A DNA stretch of 64,000 nucleotides from Desulfurobacteriaceae bacterium (GCA_027051905.1 JALUGO010000030.1:62001-126000), one strand, 5' to 3'. Positions 1-7,401 are shown, counted from the first letter of the stretch. The notes: generated by a model from the sequence alone, not told the origin. Numbers and translations: made by a program.

Positions 1-406
1 CATTTTTCAAGGCTGATGCGTAAAGCTCTGGAACAAAAAGCCACTTTGCCTTAAACGGCTTAAAGAGAACCATTAAACGCCTCAAAAAGGCCTTTTTGGA
101 GTATGTGTAAAAACGGAAGGGGAGAAATCGCCTCAGGAGTTTTGTCCTCAGAACATCATGGAGGTCGAAACCGACGTCGAAAGGGGGGAGCTCCCTCGCA
201 AACTCCCTTATATCTGAAAAGGTTTTAAGCCTCTCTCTGTCAACCTCAATAACTCCGTCTATAAACGGCTGACCCTTTAAAACCTCTCCGAATGGCCTGA
301 AAGTTAAGAAGTAAACCTCAAAGCCGGCCTCTTTTAAAGCCGGAAGAACGGCAGTTGTAAGGATAACGTCTCCAAGGGAGGAGAGGCGAACGACTAAAGC
401 TCTCAT
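1..406 (-). CDS. Glycosyltransferase family 9 (heptosyltransferase-like), N-terminal part
   Basis: Only the first 135 codons lie in the window; the gene runs off the left edge. The protein opens with [19 protein letters not shown], the classic start of ADP-heptose:LPS heptosyltransferases and other GT9 enzymes (GT-B fold, nucleotide-sugar donor). These act at the inner face of the cytoplasmic membrane in lipopolysaccharide core assembly. A second family-like stretch, the GVIEVDR strand followed by a helix, comes near residue 60. The ATG at 404-406 overlaps the stop codon of the upstream rubredoxin gene, so the two are probably translated together. The exact sugar cannot be read from this fragment. 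Confidence in the family is good and in heptose specificity low. Confidence 0.8.
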   Translation of the reverse strand, partial: MRALVVRLSSLGDVILTTAVLPALKEAGFEVYFLTFRPFGEVLKGQPFIDGVIEVDRERLKTFSDIREFARELPPFDVGFDLHDVLRTKLLRRFLPFRFYTYSKKAFLRRLMVLFKPFKAKWLFVPELYASALKN

Positions 407-579
407 TCATCCACAGGCTCAAACTTGTCCTTTGAAGCTCCGCAGATGGGGCAGACCCACTCGTCGGGCAGCGCCTCAAAGGGAGTTCCAGGAGGGATGT
501 TGTTATCGGGATCTCCCTCATCAACGTTGTAGATGTAGCCGCAAACTGTGCAGCGCCAGAGTTTGTGCCTTATCTCCAC
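403..579 (-). CDS. Rubredoxin
   Basis: A 58-residue protein with both iron-binding knuckles of rubredoxin, CTVCGY near residues 10-15 and CPICGA near 43-48, and the conserved aromatic and acidic residues between them. It should carry one Fe(Cys)4 centre and act as a soluble one-electron carrier, in anaerobes often for superoxide reductase, rubrerythrin or an oxidoreductase. I chose the GTG at 577-579 because a GGAGG sits just upstream and the length then matches the family. The open frame continues far upstream, but that part runs antisense to the next gene and is not rubredoxin-like. The partner protein is not evident: the downstream gene is a glycosyltransferase. Confidence 0.93.
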   Translation of the reverse strand: MEIRHKLWRCTVCGYIYNVDEGDPDNNIPPGTPFEALPDEWVCPICGASKDKFEPVDE

Positions 580-597
580 GGCTTCCTCCGCTTTTAT

Positions 598-607
598 AGG
601 TATACCT
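598..607. promoter_or_regulatory. Palindrome AGGTATACCT between divergent genes
   Basis: The 57 bases between the rubredoxin start (579) and the divergent gene at 637 hold the perfect 10-base palindrome AGGTATACCT, flanked by further TATA-rich sequence (TATAGG before, AAGTATAGG after). The space must hold both promoters, so overlapping -10 elements and perhaps an operator are plausible. No convincing -35 was found on either strand. Confidence 0.3.
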
Positions 608-636
608 TTAAGTATAGGAAAATTTCGGAGGGAGAG

Positions 637-1071
637 ATGGCTAAAAAGACAAAAGAGAAGACGCCGGAGCTGAAAGTTTTGAAACCCCAGGCCCCAATAA
701 GGCGGTTTGATGTTTTTGCGGAGTGGAATAGACTGAAGGCTATAAAAGAGTTTGGATTTCCCGAAGACGAAGCAAAAGCCTACGGACTTGCTGTTGCAAA
801 AGTTGTTGCAGCAAGGAAGTTCTATGGCCACAGACTGAAATACCGGGGAGCCACGAGGGCTTACCTTGAGGGAAAGACAGAAGAGAAATGGTGGAGGAAG
901 CTGGCAACGCCGGAAGAGTTTGATGAGAAGATAGTTCAGAGAATGGGAGAGGAGTTCTACGAGAAGGTTTTCAGACCGACAATCGAGAAGGCATACGAAG
1001 AGGGAAAAGACTACATGGACATAAGAGACTCCATAAGGGAGGGGTGGAACAGACTCCTGAAGGAGGGTTAG
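637..1071 (+). CDS. Uncharacterised 144-residue basic/acidic helical protein
   Basis: I do not recognise a family. The start is the ATG at 637, which has GGAGGGAG directly upstream; the frame is open further upstream without a ribosome site. The N-terminus is Lys-rich ([16 protein letters not shown]) and probably disordered. The rest looks all-helical with alternating Lys/Glu and several aromatic residues ([15 protein letters not shown]). There is no signal peptide, membrane segment or cysteine. It ends immediately before the DUF503 gene (stop and ATG adjacent), so the pair is almost certainly co-translated. A cytosolic nucleic-acid- or ribosome-associated role is possible from the basic N-terminus, but this is a guess. 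Confidence 0.7.
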   Translation: MAKKTKEKTPELKVLKPQAPIRRFDVFAEWNRLKAIKEFGFPEDEAKAYGLAVAKVVAARKFYGHRLKYRGATRAYLEGKTEEKWWRKLATPEEFDEKIVQRMGEEFYEKVFRPTIEKAYEEGKDYMDIRDSIREGWNRLLKEG

Positions 1072-1359
1072 ATGGCCTCTGTCATCGGCTACCTTGAGAT
1101 GGAGATTCAGATTCCCCACGCCCATTCACTGAAGGAGAAGAGGGCAGTTGTCAAGAGAATAATTGAAAGGTTAAAAGGGAAATTCAACGTTTCTGTAAGT
1201 GAAGTTGGGGAGCAGGACAAGTGGCAGAGAAGCGTAATCGCCGTTGTAACGGTTGGAACCAGCTCAAAAGTTGTTGACGCAACTCTCGAAAGGAGCGTTG
1301 AGTTCGTTGAGGAGCTCTTTCCCGGCTCTGTTTTAAGATATCAAAAGGAATTACTCTAA
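1072..1359 (+). CDS. DUF503 (YlxP-like) protein
   Basis: A 95-residue protein matching the DUF503/YlxP family: an N-terminal strand ([20 protein letters not shown]) followed by a helix with [13 protein letters not shown], then [19 protein letters not shown]. This HSLKEKR...EVGEQDKW pattern is typical. The family is small and its biochemistry is unresolved; in many bacteria it lies between infB and rbfA, suggesting a translation or ribosome-maturation role. Here it sits instead right behind an unknown protein (stop codon and start codon touching). The length is normal. Confidence 0.85.
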   Translation: MASVIGYLEMEIQIPHAHSLKEKRAVVKRIIERLKGKFNVSVSEVGEQDKWQRSVIAVVTVGTSSKVVDATLERSVEFVEELFPGSVLRYQKELL

Positions 1360-1364
1360 AACTC

Positions 1365-1373
1365 TGGTAGAAT
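1365..1373 (+). promoter_or_regulatory. Extended -10 promoter (TGGTAGAAT) for the LuxR-type gene
   Basis: TGGTAGAAT fits an extended -10 element (TGn followed by TAnAAT). It lies 5 bases after the stop codon of the DUF503 gene and about 27 bases before the GTG start at 1400. The same 13 bases CTCTGGTAGAATT recur at 7562-7574 before mnmA. No good -35 is seen, which is acceptable for an extended -10. A start site near 1380 would put the TTG at 1373 outside the message. Confidence 0.5.
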
Positions 1374-1399
1374 TGGCCAAATTGGGAGAGGTCTTGAAG

Positions 1400-1999
1400 G
1401 TGAAGGTAGGCGTTTACCTCTACAACAGGATCCTTTCGGAAGGCTTGAGTCAGCTCCTCAGCACAGTTGAGGAAGTTGAGGTTGTTTCCGTTGACGAATG
1501 TTCACTCCTCTTTGTTGACAAACCGGTTGTTGCAACCGACGATGTAGAGGAGGCCTTTAAAAGAGGGATAAAGGTTCTTCTGGTAGATACGGGACTTTCG
1601 GAGGAAGAAACAGTTTTCCTGGTTAAGAACTTCCCTATTTCCGGAATTGTTTACCCGGAGATGGAAGTAAGCCTGCTGAAAAAGTGTATTGAGAGGGTAA
1701 TTTTAGGAGAGAGCTGGTTTAAGAGGGAGTTTCTCTCCGTTATCTCAAGGAGAAGGGAAACCCTCCACATATCCCAGCTTACAGAGAAGGAGAAGCAGAT
1801 TATCGACCTTTTACTACAGGGTAAGACAAACAAGGAGATAGGAAAAGAGCTGGGGCTTGCCGAGCAGACCATTAAATACTACCTGAACCAGCTTTTTAAG
1901 AAGACGGGCTGTTCAAACAGAACTGCCCTTATAAGTTTCCTCTCGAAAGTCCATACCCTCATTAAAGGCCAAGAACAGAAATTAGAAACCACTCCATAA
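1400..1999 (+). CDS. LuxR/NarL-type transcriptional regulator with atypical receiver
   Basis: The last 65 residues form a LuxR-type helix-turn-helix: LTEKEKQIIDLLLQGKTNKE, then IGKELGLAEQTIKYYLNQLF with the conserved Glu, Gly and hydrophobic positions. The first ~110 residues have the alternating strand/helix look of a response-regulator receiver (VGVYLYNRILSEGL, IKVLLVDTG, ISGIVYPE). The usual acidic pocket and phospho-accepting Asp are not obvious, so phosphorylation is uncertain. I chose the GTG at 1400 because GGGAGAGG lies 8 bases upstream and a promoter-like element overlaps the more upstream TTG at 1373. The 3' end overlaps the convergent holB by 38 bases. The target genes are unknown. 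Confidence 0.8.
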   Translation: MKVGVYLYNRILSEGLSQLLSTVEEVEVVSVDECSLLFVDKPVVATDDVEEAFKRGIKVLLVDTGLSEEETVFLVKNFPISGIVYPEMEVSLLKKCIERVILGESWFKREFLSVISRRRETLHISQLTEKEKQIIDLLLQGKTNKEIGKELGLAEQTIKYYLNQLFKKTGCSNRTALISFLSKVHTLIKGQEQKLETTP

Positions 2000-2774
2000 C
2001 TGAGCGGGGTTTTCCGTAGAACTTAAGGTAGTATCTGGCTTTGTTTATGGCCTCTTCCCAGCGGGGAGTTCCCCCTTTCTCAAAAACAACCGCCTCGAAA
2101 GCATCAAAGAAGAGAAGGGCTTCATCTCTGCTGAGCTTTCCAAACTTCTCAGAGAAGGAAACCACTTTTTTCAGCCTTTCTTTATCTTTGAAGAGGGCTG
2201 CAAGCTCGTCTATAAGATCAACAACCGGAGTTTCAAGGAGTTTCAGTGCAACCCCGATACTTCCGCGGGAGAGTTTGACAACCCTTTTATCTGCCGTCAG
2301 TCCCATCTTCTCTAAAAGGTAAGAAACGCTTGAATCTGTCAGGGGACTGAACCGGAACGTTCTGCACCGGGAGCGGATAGTAGGGATAACCGCCTCCTCG
2401 CTTTTTCCTATAAGGCAGAGGTAGGCGTAGTCGGGAGGCTCTTCAAGGGTCTTCAGAAGTGCGTTGGCGGCCTCTCCCCTCATCTCGTCAGCCCTGTCTA
2501 TAATAACGGCCTTTCCAGAGCCGGATGTGGGCTTTGTAAAGAGCCAGGCGGATGCCTCCCTAACTTCATCGACCGTCACGGGCTTTTCAACTCCTAAAAC
2601 CCTTACGTTGAAGGAACCTCCACAGAGATGTGAGAAAAGTTCCTCGGCAACCGTTCTCTTTCCCACTCCCTCAGGGCCAACGAAGAGGGAGCTCCGGGGA
2701 AACCTCCTCTCCTCAACAAGGTTCCTTATGAGGTTCAGCTGCCTGGAATGACCAACGATACTGTTAAAGAGCAC
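1962..2774 (-). CDS. holB: DNA polymerase III delta' subunit, compact form
   Basis: Clamp-loader subunit of the replicative polymerase. The AAA+ features are present: Walker-A-like GPEGVGKR (about residues 33-40), the sensor region DRADEMRGEAANALLKTLEE, and an SRC-type arginine finger in IPTIRSRC. At 270 residues it is shorter than typical delta' proteins. The zinc-binding four-cysteine module that usually follows the first helix is absent (only one Cys in LCGGSF). It overlaps tmk by 11 bases and is the last gene of the minus-strand operon; its 3' end runs 38 bases into the convergent regulator gene. A tmk-holB-ricT linkage is also found in Firmicutes, which supports the call. Confidence 0.9.
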   Translation of the reverse strand: MLFNSIVGHSRQLNLIRNLVEERRFPRSSLFVGPEGVGKRTVAEELFSHLCGGSFNVRVLGVEKPVTVDEVREASAWLFTKPTSGSGKAVIIDRADEMRGEAANALLKTLEEPPDYAYLCLIGKSEEAVIPTIRSRCRTFRFSPLTDSSVSYLLEKMGLTADKRVVKLSRGSIGVALKLLETPVVDLIDELAALFKDKERLKKVVSFSEKFGKLSRDEALLFFDAFEAVVFEKGGTPRWEEAINKARYYLKFYGKPRSVMEWFLISVLGL

Positions 2775-3378
2775 GGAGCCTCCTCAAAACTGCTTTAAGC
2801 ACCTCTTCGTGTATCTCCTCAACGGTTTTTCTTCCGTCAACTATCAGAAACCTTTCGGGCTCTTTTTCCGCAATCCTCAAAAAGCCCTGCCTTACCCTTT
2901 CGTGGAACTCAAAGTCTTCCTGCTCCATTCTGTCCTTTCTCCTGTCGGAAATCCTCCTAAAGGCCTTTTCAACGGGAAGGTCTATGAGAACGGTAAGGTC
3001 TGGCTTCAGCCCTCCTGTTGCCTCCCTGTTCAGCCATTCAACGAGGGAGAGATCTATACCCCGGCCATATCCCTGGTAGGCAAGGGTGGAGTCTGTAAAC
3101 CTGTCGCAGATAACCACTGCTCCCTCTGAAAGGGAAGGCTTTATCAGGTTCTCAACGTGGAATGCCCTTGCCGCCTCGTAGATGGAGAGCTCCGCAAAGG
3201 GAGGAAACTTCTCATTCCGGGGTTTGAGGAGAAATGAGCGGAGTTCCTCGGCAGCCGGCGTCCCTCCCGGCTCCCTGGTTAAGACAACAGAAAACCCCCT
3301 GTCTATCAGGGCTTCACACAGGAGCTTTGCCTGTGTGGACTTTCCACACCCCTCTATACCCTCAAATGTGATAAACAT
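2764..3378 (-). CDS. tmk: Thymidylate kinase
   Basis: Phosphorylates dTMP to dTDP with ATP for DNA synthesis. The P-loop EGIEGCGKSTQ is at residues 6-16, followed by the substrate-binding LTREPGGTPAAEELR and the DRFTDSTLAYQGYGR stretch that contacts the dTMP base and phosphate. The lid region has RRISDRRKDRMEQED. At 204 residues the length is normal. The start codon directly follows the stop of the antiporter gene, and the 3' end overlaps holB. No odd features. Confidence 0.96.
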   Translation of the reverse strand: MFITFEGIEGCGKSTQAKLLCEALIDRGFSVVLTREPGGTPAAEELRSFLLKPRNEKFPPFAELSIYEAARAFHVENLIKPSLSEGAVVICDRFTDSTLAYQGYGRGIDLSLVEWLNREATGGLKPDLTVLIDLPVEKAFRRISDRRKDRMEQEDFEFHERVRQGFLRIAEKEPERFLIVDGRKTVEEIHEEVLKAVLRRLRAL

Positions 3379-4554
3379 CTAATCCCCCAAAAGTTCTGAG
3401 CGGGTAAGCCTGCTCTTCTTTTTTGACTTTTTCCTGAAGAAGAGGCTCAGTATCCTGCCGGACTCTTTAACCGTCAGAGAACCCAAAATCGAGGAGATGA
3501 GAACGTAGAGAGCCGCAAAGGGAACCACTGCCGGGTTCGTAGCAGCAACCAGGATGGAGAACTCCCCTCTGGGCAGAAGCATGAAACCGGCAGAAAACCC
3601 CCTCTTTAAGGAGAGACCGTAGAGTCTTGCAGAGATGATCCCGGTAACGATCTTCGTAAAGAAGGTAAAGACGATAACGGCTATCAGCGGAAGGAGGAGA
3701 CTGACAGAGAACTTTGAGAAGTTTGTAGTTAGCCCGAAGGTCAGGAAGAAAAGAGCTCCGAAAAGATCTCTGTAAGGGATAACGGCAGACTCAACCTGTT
3801 CCTTATGGGAGCTCTCAGCAAAGAGGGTTCCGGCAGCAAAGGCTCCAATTGCCTCAGAAAGCCCGAACCCCATAGAGGCCTCAACAAGCAGGAAGAGAAC
3901 GGTTCCAACCAAAAGAACCGTAAACTCTGTGGCAGTTCCAATACTGTTAAAGGCAAGGTCAACAACCCTGTTAAAGTTCTTTACGAATACAACTGCTATG
4001 AAGATGAAAAGGGCAATTTTCACAACCACTTTCAGGATCTCTGTGGGATTGGAGCTCCCCCCCGAAAGTCCCACCAGAACGGCAAGGAGGGTTGCGGCTG
4101 CAATATCCTCAAAAACCAGAATGGCAAGAACGGGCTCAACCTCAGGATTTGCAAGTTTCTTCAGGTCTATAAGGAGCTTTGAAACAATAGCAGAGGAGCT
4201 GGGATAGAGGGCAACGGCAAGGGTAAAGGCGGTTAAGCCGTCAAACCCCATCAGCCTGAGGAGGAAAAAGGAGGGGAACAGGTTAAGGACGAGATCCACA
4301 ACACCAACAGAGAGAATATTTTTCAGGTTCTTCTCCATCTCGGCAAGGGAGAACTCCAGACCTATATAGAAGAGGAGAAGAACAACTCCAAGAACCTCAA
4401 AAACATGAACGTCTTCAGCGTGGATAAAGAGGGAGAGGAAAACTCCCGTAAGGATATAAACGGGTATAACGGGGAATTTCAGGTAGTGGGCGACTATGTA
4501 AGAAAAGAGGAGCGCCCCCAAAAAGACTGCAAGGAAAAATGAAACGTGCTCCAT
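3379..4554 (-). CDS. khtU: K+/H+ antiporter of the CPA2 family (KhtU-like)
   Basis: A 391-residue polytopic membrane protein of the monovalent cation:proton antiporter-2 family, with about 11-12 hydrophobic segments. The N-terminal FPVIPVYILTGVFLS and the central AVALYPSSSAIVSKLL and VFEDIAAATLLAVL are typical of Kef/KhtU carriers. Unlike KefB/C it carries no C-terminal nucleotide-binding domain; instead the RCK-C protein KhtT is encoded just upstream with a one-base TAATG overlap. In Bacillus the KhtT-KhtU pair exports K+ in exchange for protons under alkaline or electrophile stress. The C-terminus is basic (FFRKKSKKKSRL). Ion selectivity is inferred from the KhtT pairing. Confidence 0.85.
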   Translation of the reverse strand: MEHVSFFLAVFLGALLFSYIVAHYLKFPVIPVYILTGVFLSLFIHAEDVHVFEVLGVVLLLFYIGLEFSLAEMEKNLKNILSVGVVDLVLNLFPSFFLLRLMGFDGLTAFTLAVALYPSSSAIVSKLLIDLKKLANPEVEPVLAILVFEDIAAATLLAVLVGLSGGSSNPTEILKVVVKIALFIFIAVVFVKNFNRVVDLAFNSIGTATEFTVLLVGTVLFLLVEASMGFGLSEAIGAFAAGTLFAESSHKEQVESAVIPYRDLFGALFFLTFGLTTNFSKFSVSLLLPLIAVIVFTFFTKIVTGIISARLYGLSLKRGFSAGFMLLPRGEFSILVAATNPAVVPFAALYVLISSILGSLTVKESGRILSLFFRKKSKKKSRLTRSELLGD

Positions 4555-5045
4555 TATTTGGACTCTCCCTCCACCTCTTTTACAAATCGCTTAACATTCT
4601 CAAGGGTTCCAACAACAACCAGCGTGTCCCCCGCTTCTATCTTAAAGAGAGGAGACGGAGAGACGACAACGTTTTCCTCTCTTACAACCGCAACGATAAT
4701 AACGCCAAACTTCTTCCTTATCTCCAGCTCTTTTATGGTTTTACCGACAAGGAATGAGCCCTCAGGAACTTTGACCCACTCAAAGGCAAGGTGTTTCATG
4801 AGGAATCCTATCTTCTCCTCGTCGGAGGTCGGCTGGAAAAGGGCTCCAACTAAAATGGTTCCAAGAGTTCTAGCCTCTTCATCGGTAAGCTCAATAACTG
4901 CAGTGGGCTCCTCTGAGTCGTCCTCAAAGTAGTAGATCTCCCTCTTTCCGGTGTAGTGGATAACGACAACTATCGTGTCCCCGCTCTCCGTTCTTATGGA
5001 GTATTTCTTGCCTATTCCGGGGAGCTCCCCTTCTTTCACAAACAT
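4554..5045 (-). CDS. khtT: KhtT-like regulator of the antiporter (RCK/TrkA-C domain)
   Basis: A 163-residue soluble protein with two parts. The N-terminal ~75 residues contain GIGKKYSIRTESGDTIVVV and lead into DDSEEPTAVIELTDEEARTL. The C-terminal TrkA-C domain has KVPEGSFLVGKTIKELEIRK, then GVIIVAVVREENVVVSP and IEAGDTLVVVGTLENVK. This is the architecture and length of Bacillus KhtT, a gating subunit that binds a cyclic dinucleotide and controls KhtU. It precedes the antiporter gene with overlapping stop and start. The ligand in this organism is unknown. Confidence 0.85.
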   Translation of the reverse strand: MFVKEGELPGIGKKYSIRTESGDTIVVVIHYTGKREIYYFEDDSEEPTAVIELTDEEARTLGTILVGALFQPTSDEEKIGFLMKHLAFEWVKVPEGSFLVGKTIKELEIRKKFGVIIVAVVREENVVVSPSPLFKIEAGDTLVVVGTLENVKRFVKEVEGESK

Positions 5046-5645
5046 CTATCCCTCCTTCAGTTCCTTTTCGGGAATTACAACCTTAAAGACGCCTCTCAAG
5101 TCTCCCGGTTTGTAGCCCAGAGCTCTATCTTCAGGGTATTTTTCCCTGAGAACTCTAAGAACTTCCGGGTTCATCCGCTCAGGATCCCCGTGGCAGTTGA
5201 GACAGAACGGAGCAACCCTTATGGGTTTGTAGTAAACGACAACGCTCTCTCCGTTCTCTTTAGCAGTCGTAATGTAGTAGGGAGGAAGTTTTCCCTCCTT
5301 CATCTTTTCCTTAAAGTAGTTGATGGCTTTAAGGTCTAAGGAGTTTGGTTTATTCTTCGGGTTTCTATACCTGTCCGAAACCCTTGAGACCTTTACAACA
5401 ACGAGCTCCCTGTTGACCTTGCGGGTAAGCTCCTCTGCCCTGCCAGCACAGAACTCTATGGCTTTGGGGAAACCGCCCTCTTTGAGAGCCATACCCAGGT
5501 TCCTCTTCAGCTCCCCCATCAGCCGGGAAACGGCGCTGTTCCCTATCTTTATAGCCTTCTCTTTTTCGCTCTCCGTCAGATTCTGAGAAGAGTGAACGCA
5601 CCCGGAGATGAGAATCGGAAGAATCAGGAAGAGCAACCTCTTCAT
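5046..5645 (-). CDS. DUF3365 (Tll0287-like) c-heme sensor-type lipoprotein
   Basis: A 199-residue exported lipoprotein: MKRLLFLILPILISGCVHSS gives a signal peptide with a lipobox ending at Cys16. The mature part matches the DUF3365/Tll0287 fold, with FCAGRAEELT near residue 75 and a C-type heme attachment motif CLNCHGDP near residue 155. The family is known for heme-binding periplasmic sensor domains, often fused to histidine kinases; here it stands alone. I chose the ATG at 5643-5645, preceded by GGGAGGTG, because it starts the signal peptide exactly; the upstream in-frame extension is not signal-like. It lies between an RlmN-like gene (1-base gap) and khtT (adjacent), so it may report redox state beside the antiporter. 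That functional link is speculation. Confidence 0.82.
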   Translation of the reverse strand: MKRLLFLILPILISGCVHSSQNLTESEKEKAIKIGNSAVSRLMGELKRNLGMALKEGGFPKAIEFCAGRAEELTRKVNRELVVVKVSRVSDRYRNPKNKPNSLDLKAINYFKEKMKEGKLPPYYITTAKENGESVVVYYKPIRVAPFCLNCHGDPERMNPEVLRVLREKYPEDRALGYKPGDLRGVFKVVIPEKELKEG

Positions 5646-5646
5646 C

Positions 5647-6450
5647 TCACACCTCCCTCGATATAGTAAGGGTTCCGCAGCCGCCAAGAGGATCTCTCCT
5701 GAACCTGTTGCTGAGGGTCACCCTTACCCCCATCTCCCTCAGTTTCAGAAACGCCCTCTCATACTCCTCCTCCGTTAAGCCTTCAAGGTCAACTCCGGGA
5801 ACCCTGTTGTAGGCCATCAGCATCACTGTCATCCTGAACTTCTTGGCGAGCTCCCCAAGGGCTTTCAGGTCTTCGTCGGAGTCGTTCACTCCCTTTATCA
5901 AAAGGGAGCCTATCTGAAATTTCTTCCTCTTAGAGGAGGAAACTTTCCCGAAGAACTCTTCAAGCTCTCCGAAAATCTGGCTCAGTGGAACGGAAACGCA
6001 GAAAATCTTTCTCCTCTTCTCCTCGGAAACGGCGTGGACAGAGATGGTCAGGCCGTCGTGGGGAGCTCCCATGAGCTTTTTGAACCCCTCAATGGGGTAT
6101 CCGGTTGTGCTCACCGTTACCTTCAGTCCTTCCGACTTGAACTTCTCAATGGCCTTAACAACCTCGTCGGCGTTGGCGGAGGGTTCGCCTATTCCAGCTA
6201 CTGCAACGCCTTTTATGGGGAGCTCTCCCTTCAAAAGCTCATACTGGCTGACGATCTCCTCAGCCGTCAGGTTTCTCTTCAGGCCGTTCTTCCCGGAGGC
6301 ACAGAAAACGCACCGAACGGGGCAGCCAACCTGCGAAGAGACACAGAGCCTCTCCCCCTTGTAAAAAACCGCCTCTACCCTGTGGCCGTCGTCCGTCTCA
6401 AAGATAAAAAGCCTGTTTAAAGGGCTCCTGAGTTCCTTAATTACCCTCAT
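5647..6450 (-). CDS. Short RlmN-like radical SAM protein
   Basis: A 267-residue radical SAM enzyme. The cluster motif CPVRCVFCASGKNG (about residues 43-56) and the following LTAEEIVSQYELL match RlmN/Cfr, as does the C-terminal GGCGTL, where RlmN has a methyl-carrying Cys. It differs from RlmN in three ways: the ~90-residue N-terminal accessory domain is nearly absent, GEP is followed by SAN instead of LxN, and total length is about 80-100 residues short. True RlmN methylates 23S rRNA A2503 and tRNA A37; this may be a paralogue with another RNA or protein target. It overlaps ricT by 14 bases. Confidence 0.8.
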   Translation of the reverse strand: MRVIKELRSPLNRLFIFETDDGHRVEAVFYKGERLCVSSQVGCPVRCVFCASGKNGLKRNLTAEEIVSQYELLKGELPIKGVAVAGIGEPSANADEVVKAIEKFKSEGLKVTVSTTGYPIEGFKKLMGAPHDGLTISVHAVSEEKRRKIFCVSVPLSQIFGELEEFFGKVSSSKRKKFQIGSLLIKGVNDSDEDLKALGELAKKFRMTVMLMAYNRVPGVDLEGLTEEEYERAFLKLREMGVRVTLSNRFRRDPLGGCGTLTISREV

Positions 6451-7339
6451 CGCCTATAACCCCGGCTCTTGTAAAGCATTTAAACCTGTCGTCTGCACGC
6501 TCCTTCAGCTTCTCAACGTATTCGTTCCACTGTTCCTCACTGACAAAAAGCCTCATGGGAAACTGAACCCTTCCTTTATCCTCAATCTCAACGGTTACAG
6601 TTTCAAGGGGAACGTTTATATCAACAACCTTTCCACTCCCCTCTGGAGTCTCAATCTGAGAGCCGATTTCCGGGAGAAACTGCCTTATGTAGTAGTTTGC
6701 CTCCTCGTATTTGAGGCAGCACATGAGCCTTCCACAGGTTCCCGAAAGCTTTGCCGGGTTTGGAGGAAGTCCCTGAAGTTTTGCCATGTTCAGTGAAATT
6801 GAGTGGAAACACTCTAAGAACGACTTGCAGCAGCAGATGCTCCCGCACATCCCCACTGCGCCGACCATCTTAACTTCGTCCCTCACTCCAATCTGGCGGA
6901 GCTCTATCCTGGTCTTAAAATGGGCAGCAAGATCTCTAACGAGCTGTCTAAAATCAACCCTGTTCTTGGCAGTAAAGTAAAAGACAATCCTCTCTCTGTT
7001 CAGGGTTGTGTATGCTTTAACCAGCTTCATCTCAAGCCCGTGCTTTAAGACCTTCTTCCTGCAAACCTCAAGGGCTTCCTGGGCAAACAGGAGGTTGTCA
7101 AAAAAGCGGTTCCTGTCCTCCTCTGTGGCCACCCTCAGAAACGTGTAGAGCTCCTCAGGATCTGTCCCGAACTTTCTGAGAGTTTCCGGTTCAACGGAGT
7201 AACTCTTTAAGACTTTAACTACCTCTTCTCCTCTATCGGTCTTAACAACAACCTCGTCTCCGTAGGAAAGGCCTTCCCTGTCGGCAGAGGCAAGCCCCGT
7301 CTTTTCCGTATCCATATACTTGAACTTAACAACAATCAT
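6437..7339 (-). CDS. ricT: RicT (YaaT/PSP1-type) protein
   Basis: A 300-residue PSP1-domain protein. The conserved cysteines of the family are visible in MCGSICCCKSFLECF and in GTCGRLMCCLKYE, together with the NPAKLSG stretch. In Bacillus, RicT joins RicA and RicF in an iron-sulfur complex that guides RNase Y and affects competence, sporulation and biofilm pathways. Its linkage with tmk and holB in one operon repeats the Firmicute arrangement. As first gene of the operon it starts at the ATG 7337-7339, with a promoter 35-62 bases upstream. Partners RicA/RicF are not in this window, so the complex is inferred only. Confidence 0.9.
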   Translation of the reverse strand: MIVVKFKYMDTEKTGLASADREGLSYGDEVVVKTDRGEEVVKVLKSYSVEPETLRKFGTDPEELYTFLRVATEEDRNRFFDNLLFAQEALEVCRKKVLKHGLEMKLVKAYTTLNRERIVFYFTAKNRVDFRQLVRDLAAHFKTRIELRQIGVRDEVKMVGAVGMCGSICCCKSFLECFHSISLNMAKLQGLPPNPAKLSGTCGRLMCCLKYEEANYYIRQFLPEIGSQIETPEGSGKVVDINVPLETVTVEIEDKGRVQFPMRLFVSEEQWNEYVEKLKERADDRFKCFTRAGVIGDEGN

Positions 7340-7373
7340 CTTTCTCTCCAGCTTCGAAATTCCACAACTGTTA

Positions 7374-7401
7374 AGTATATTGTCCCGTCAGTCCTCTGCA
7401 A
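7374..7401 (-). promoter_or_regulatory. Sigma-70-type promoter for the ricT operon
   Basis: On the minus strand, TTGCAG (plus 7396-7401) and TATACT (plus 7374-7379) are separated by 16 bases. The predicted start site is about 7366, giving a leader of roughly 25 bases before the ricT ATG. All seven downstream genes have gaps of 1 base or less, or overlap, so this promoter could serve the whole operon. Confidence 0.6.

Noticed and set aside
580-1125. Long minus-strand frame extending the rubredoxin upstream
   Set aside because: It is antisense to the 637-1071 gene, has low-complexity residues unlike a protein domain, and rubredoxin has a proper GTG start with GGAGG at 579.
3805-4207. Plus-strand frames over the antiporter gene
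   Set aside because: Shadows of khtU in other frames; no start signals or domain features.
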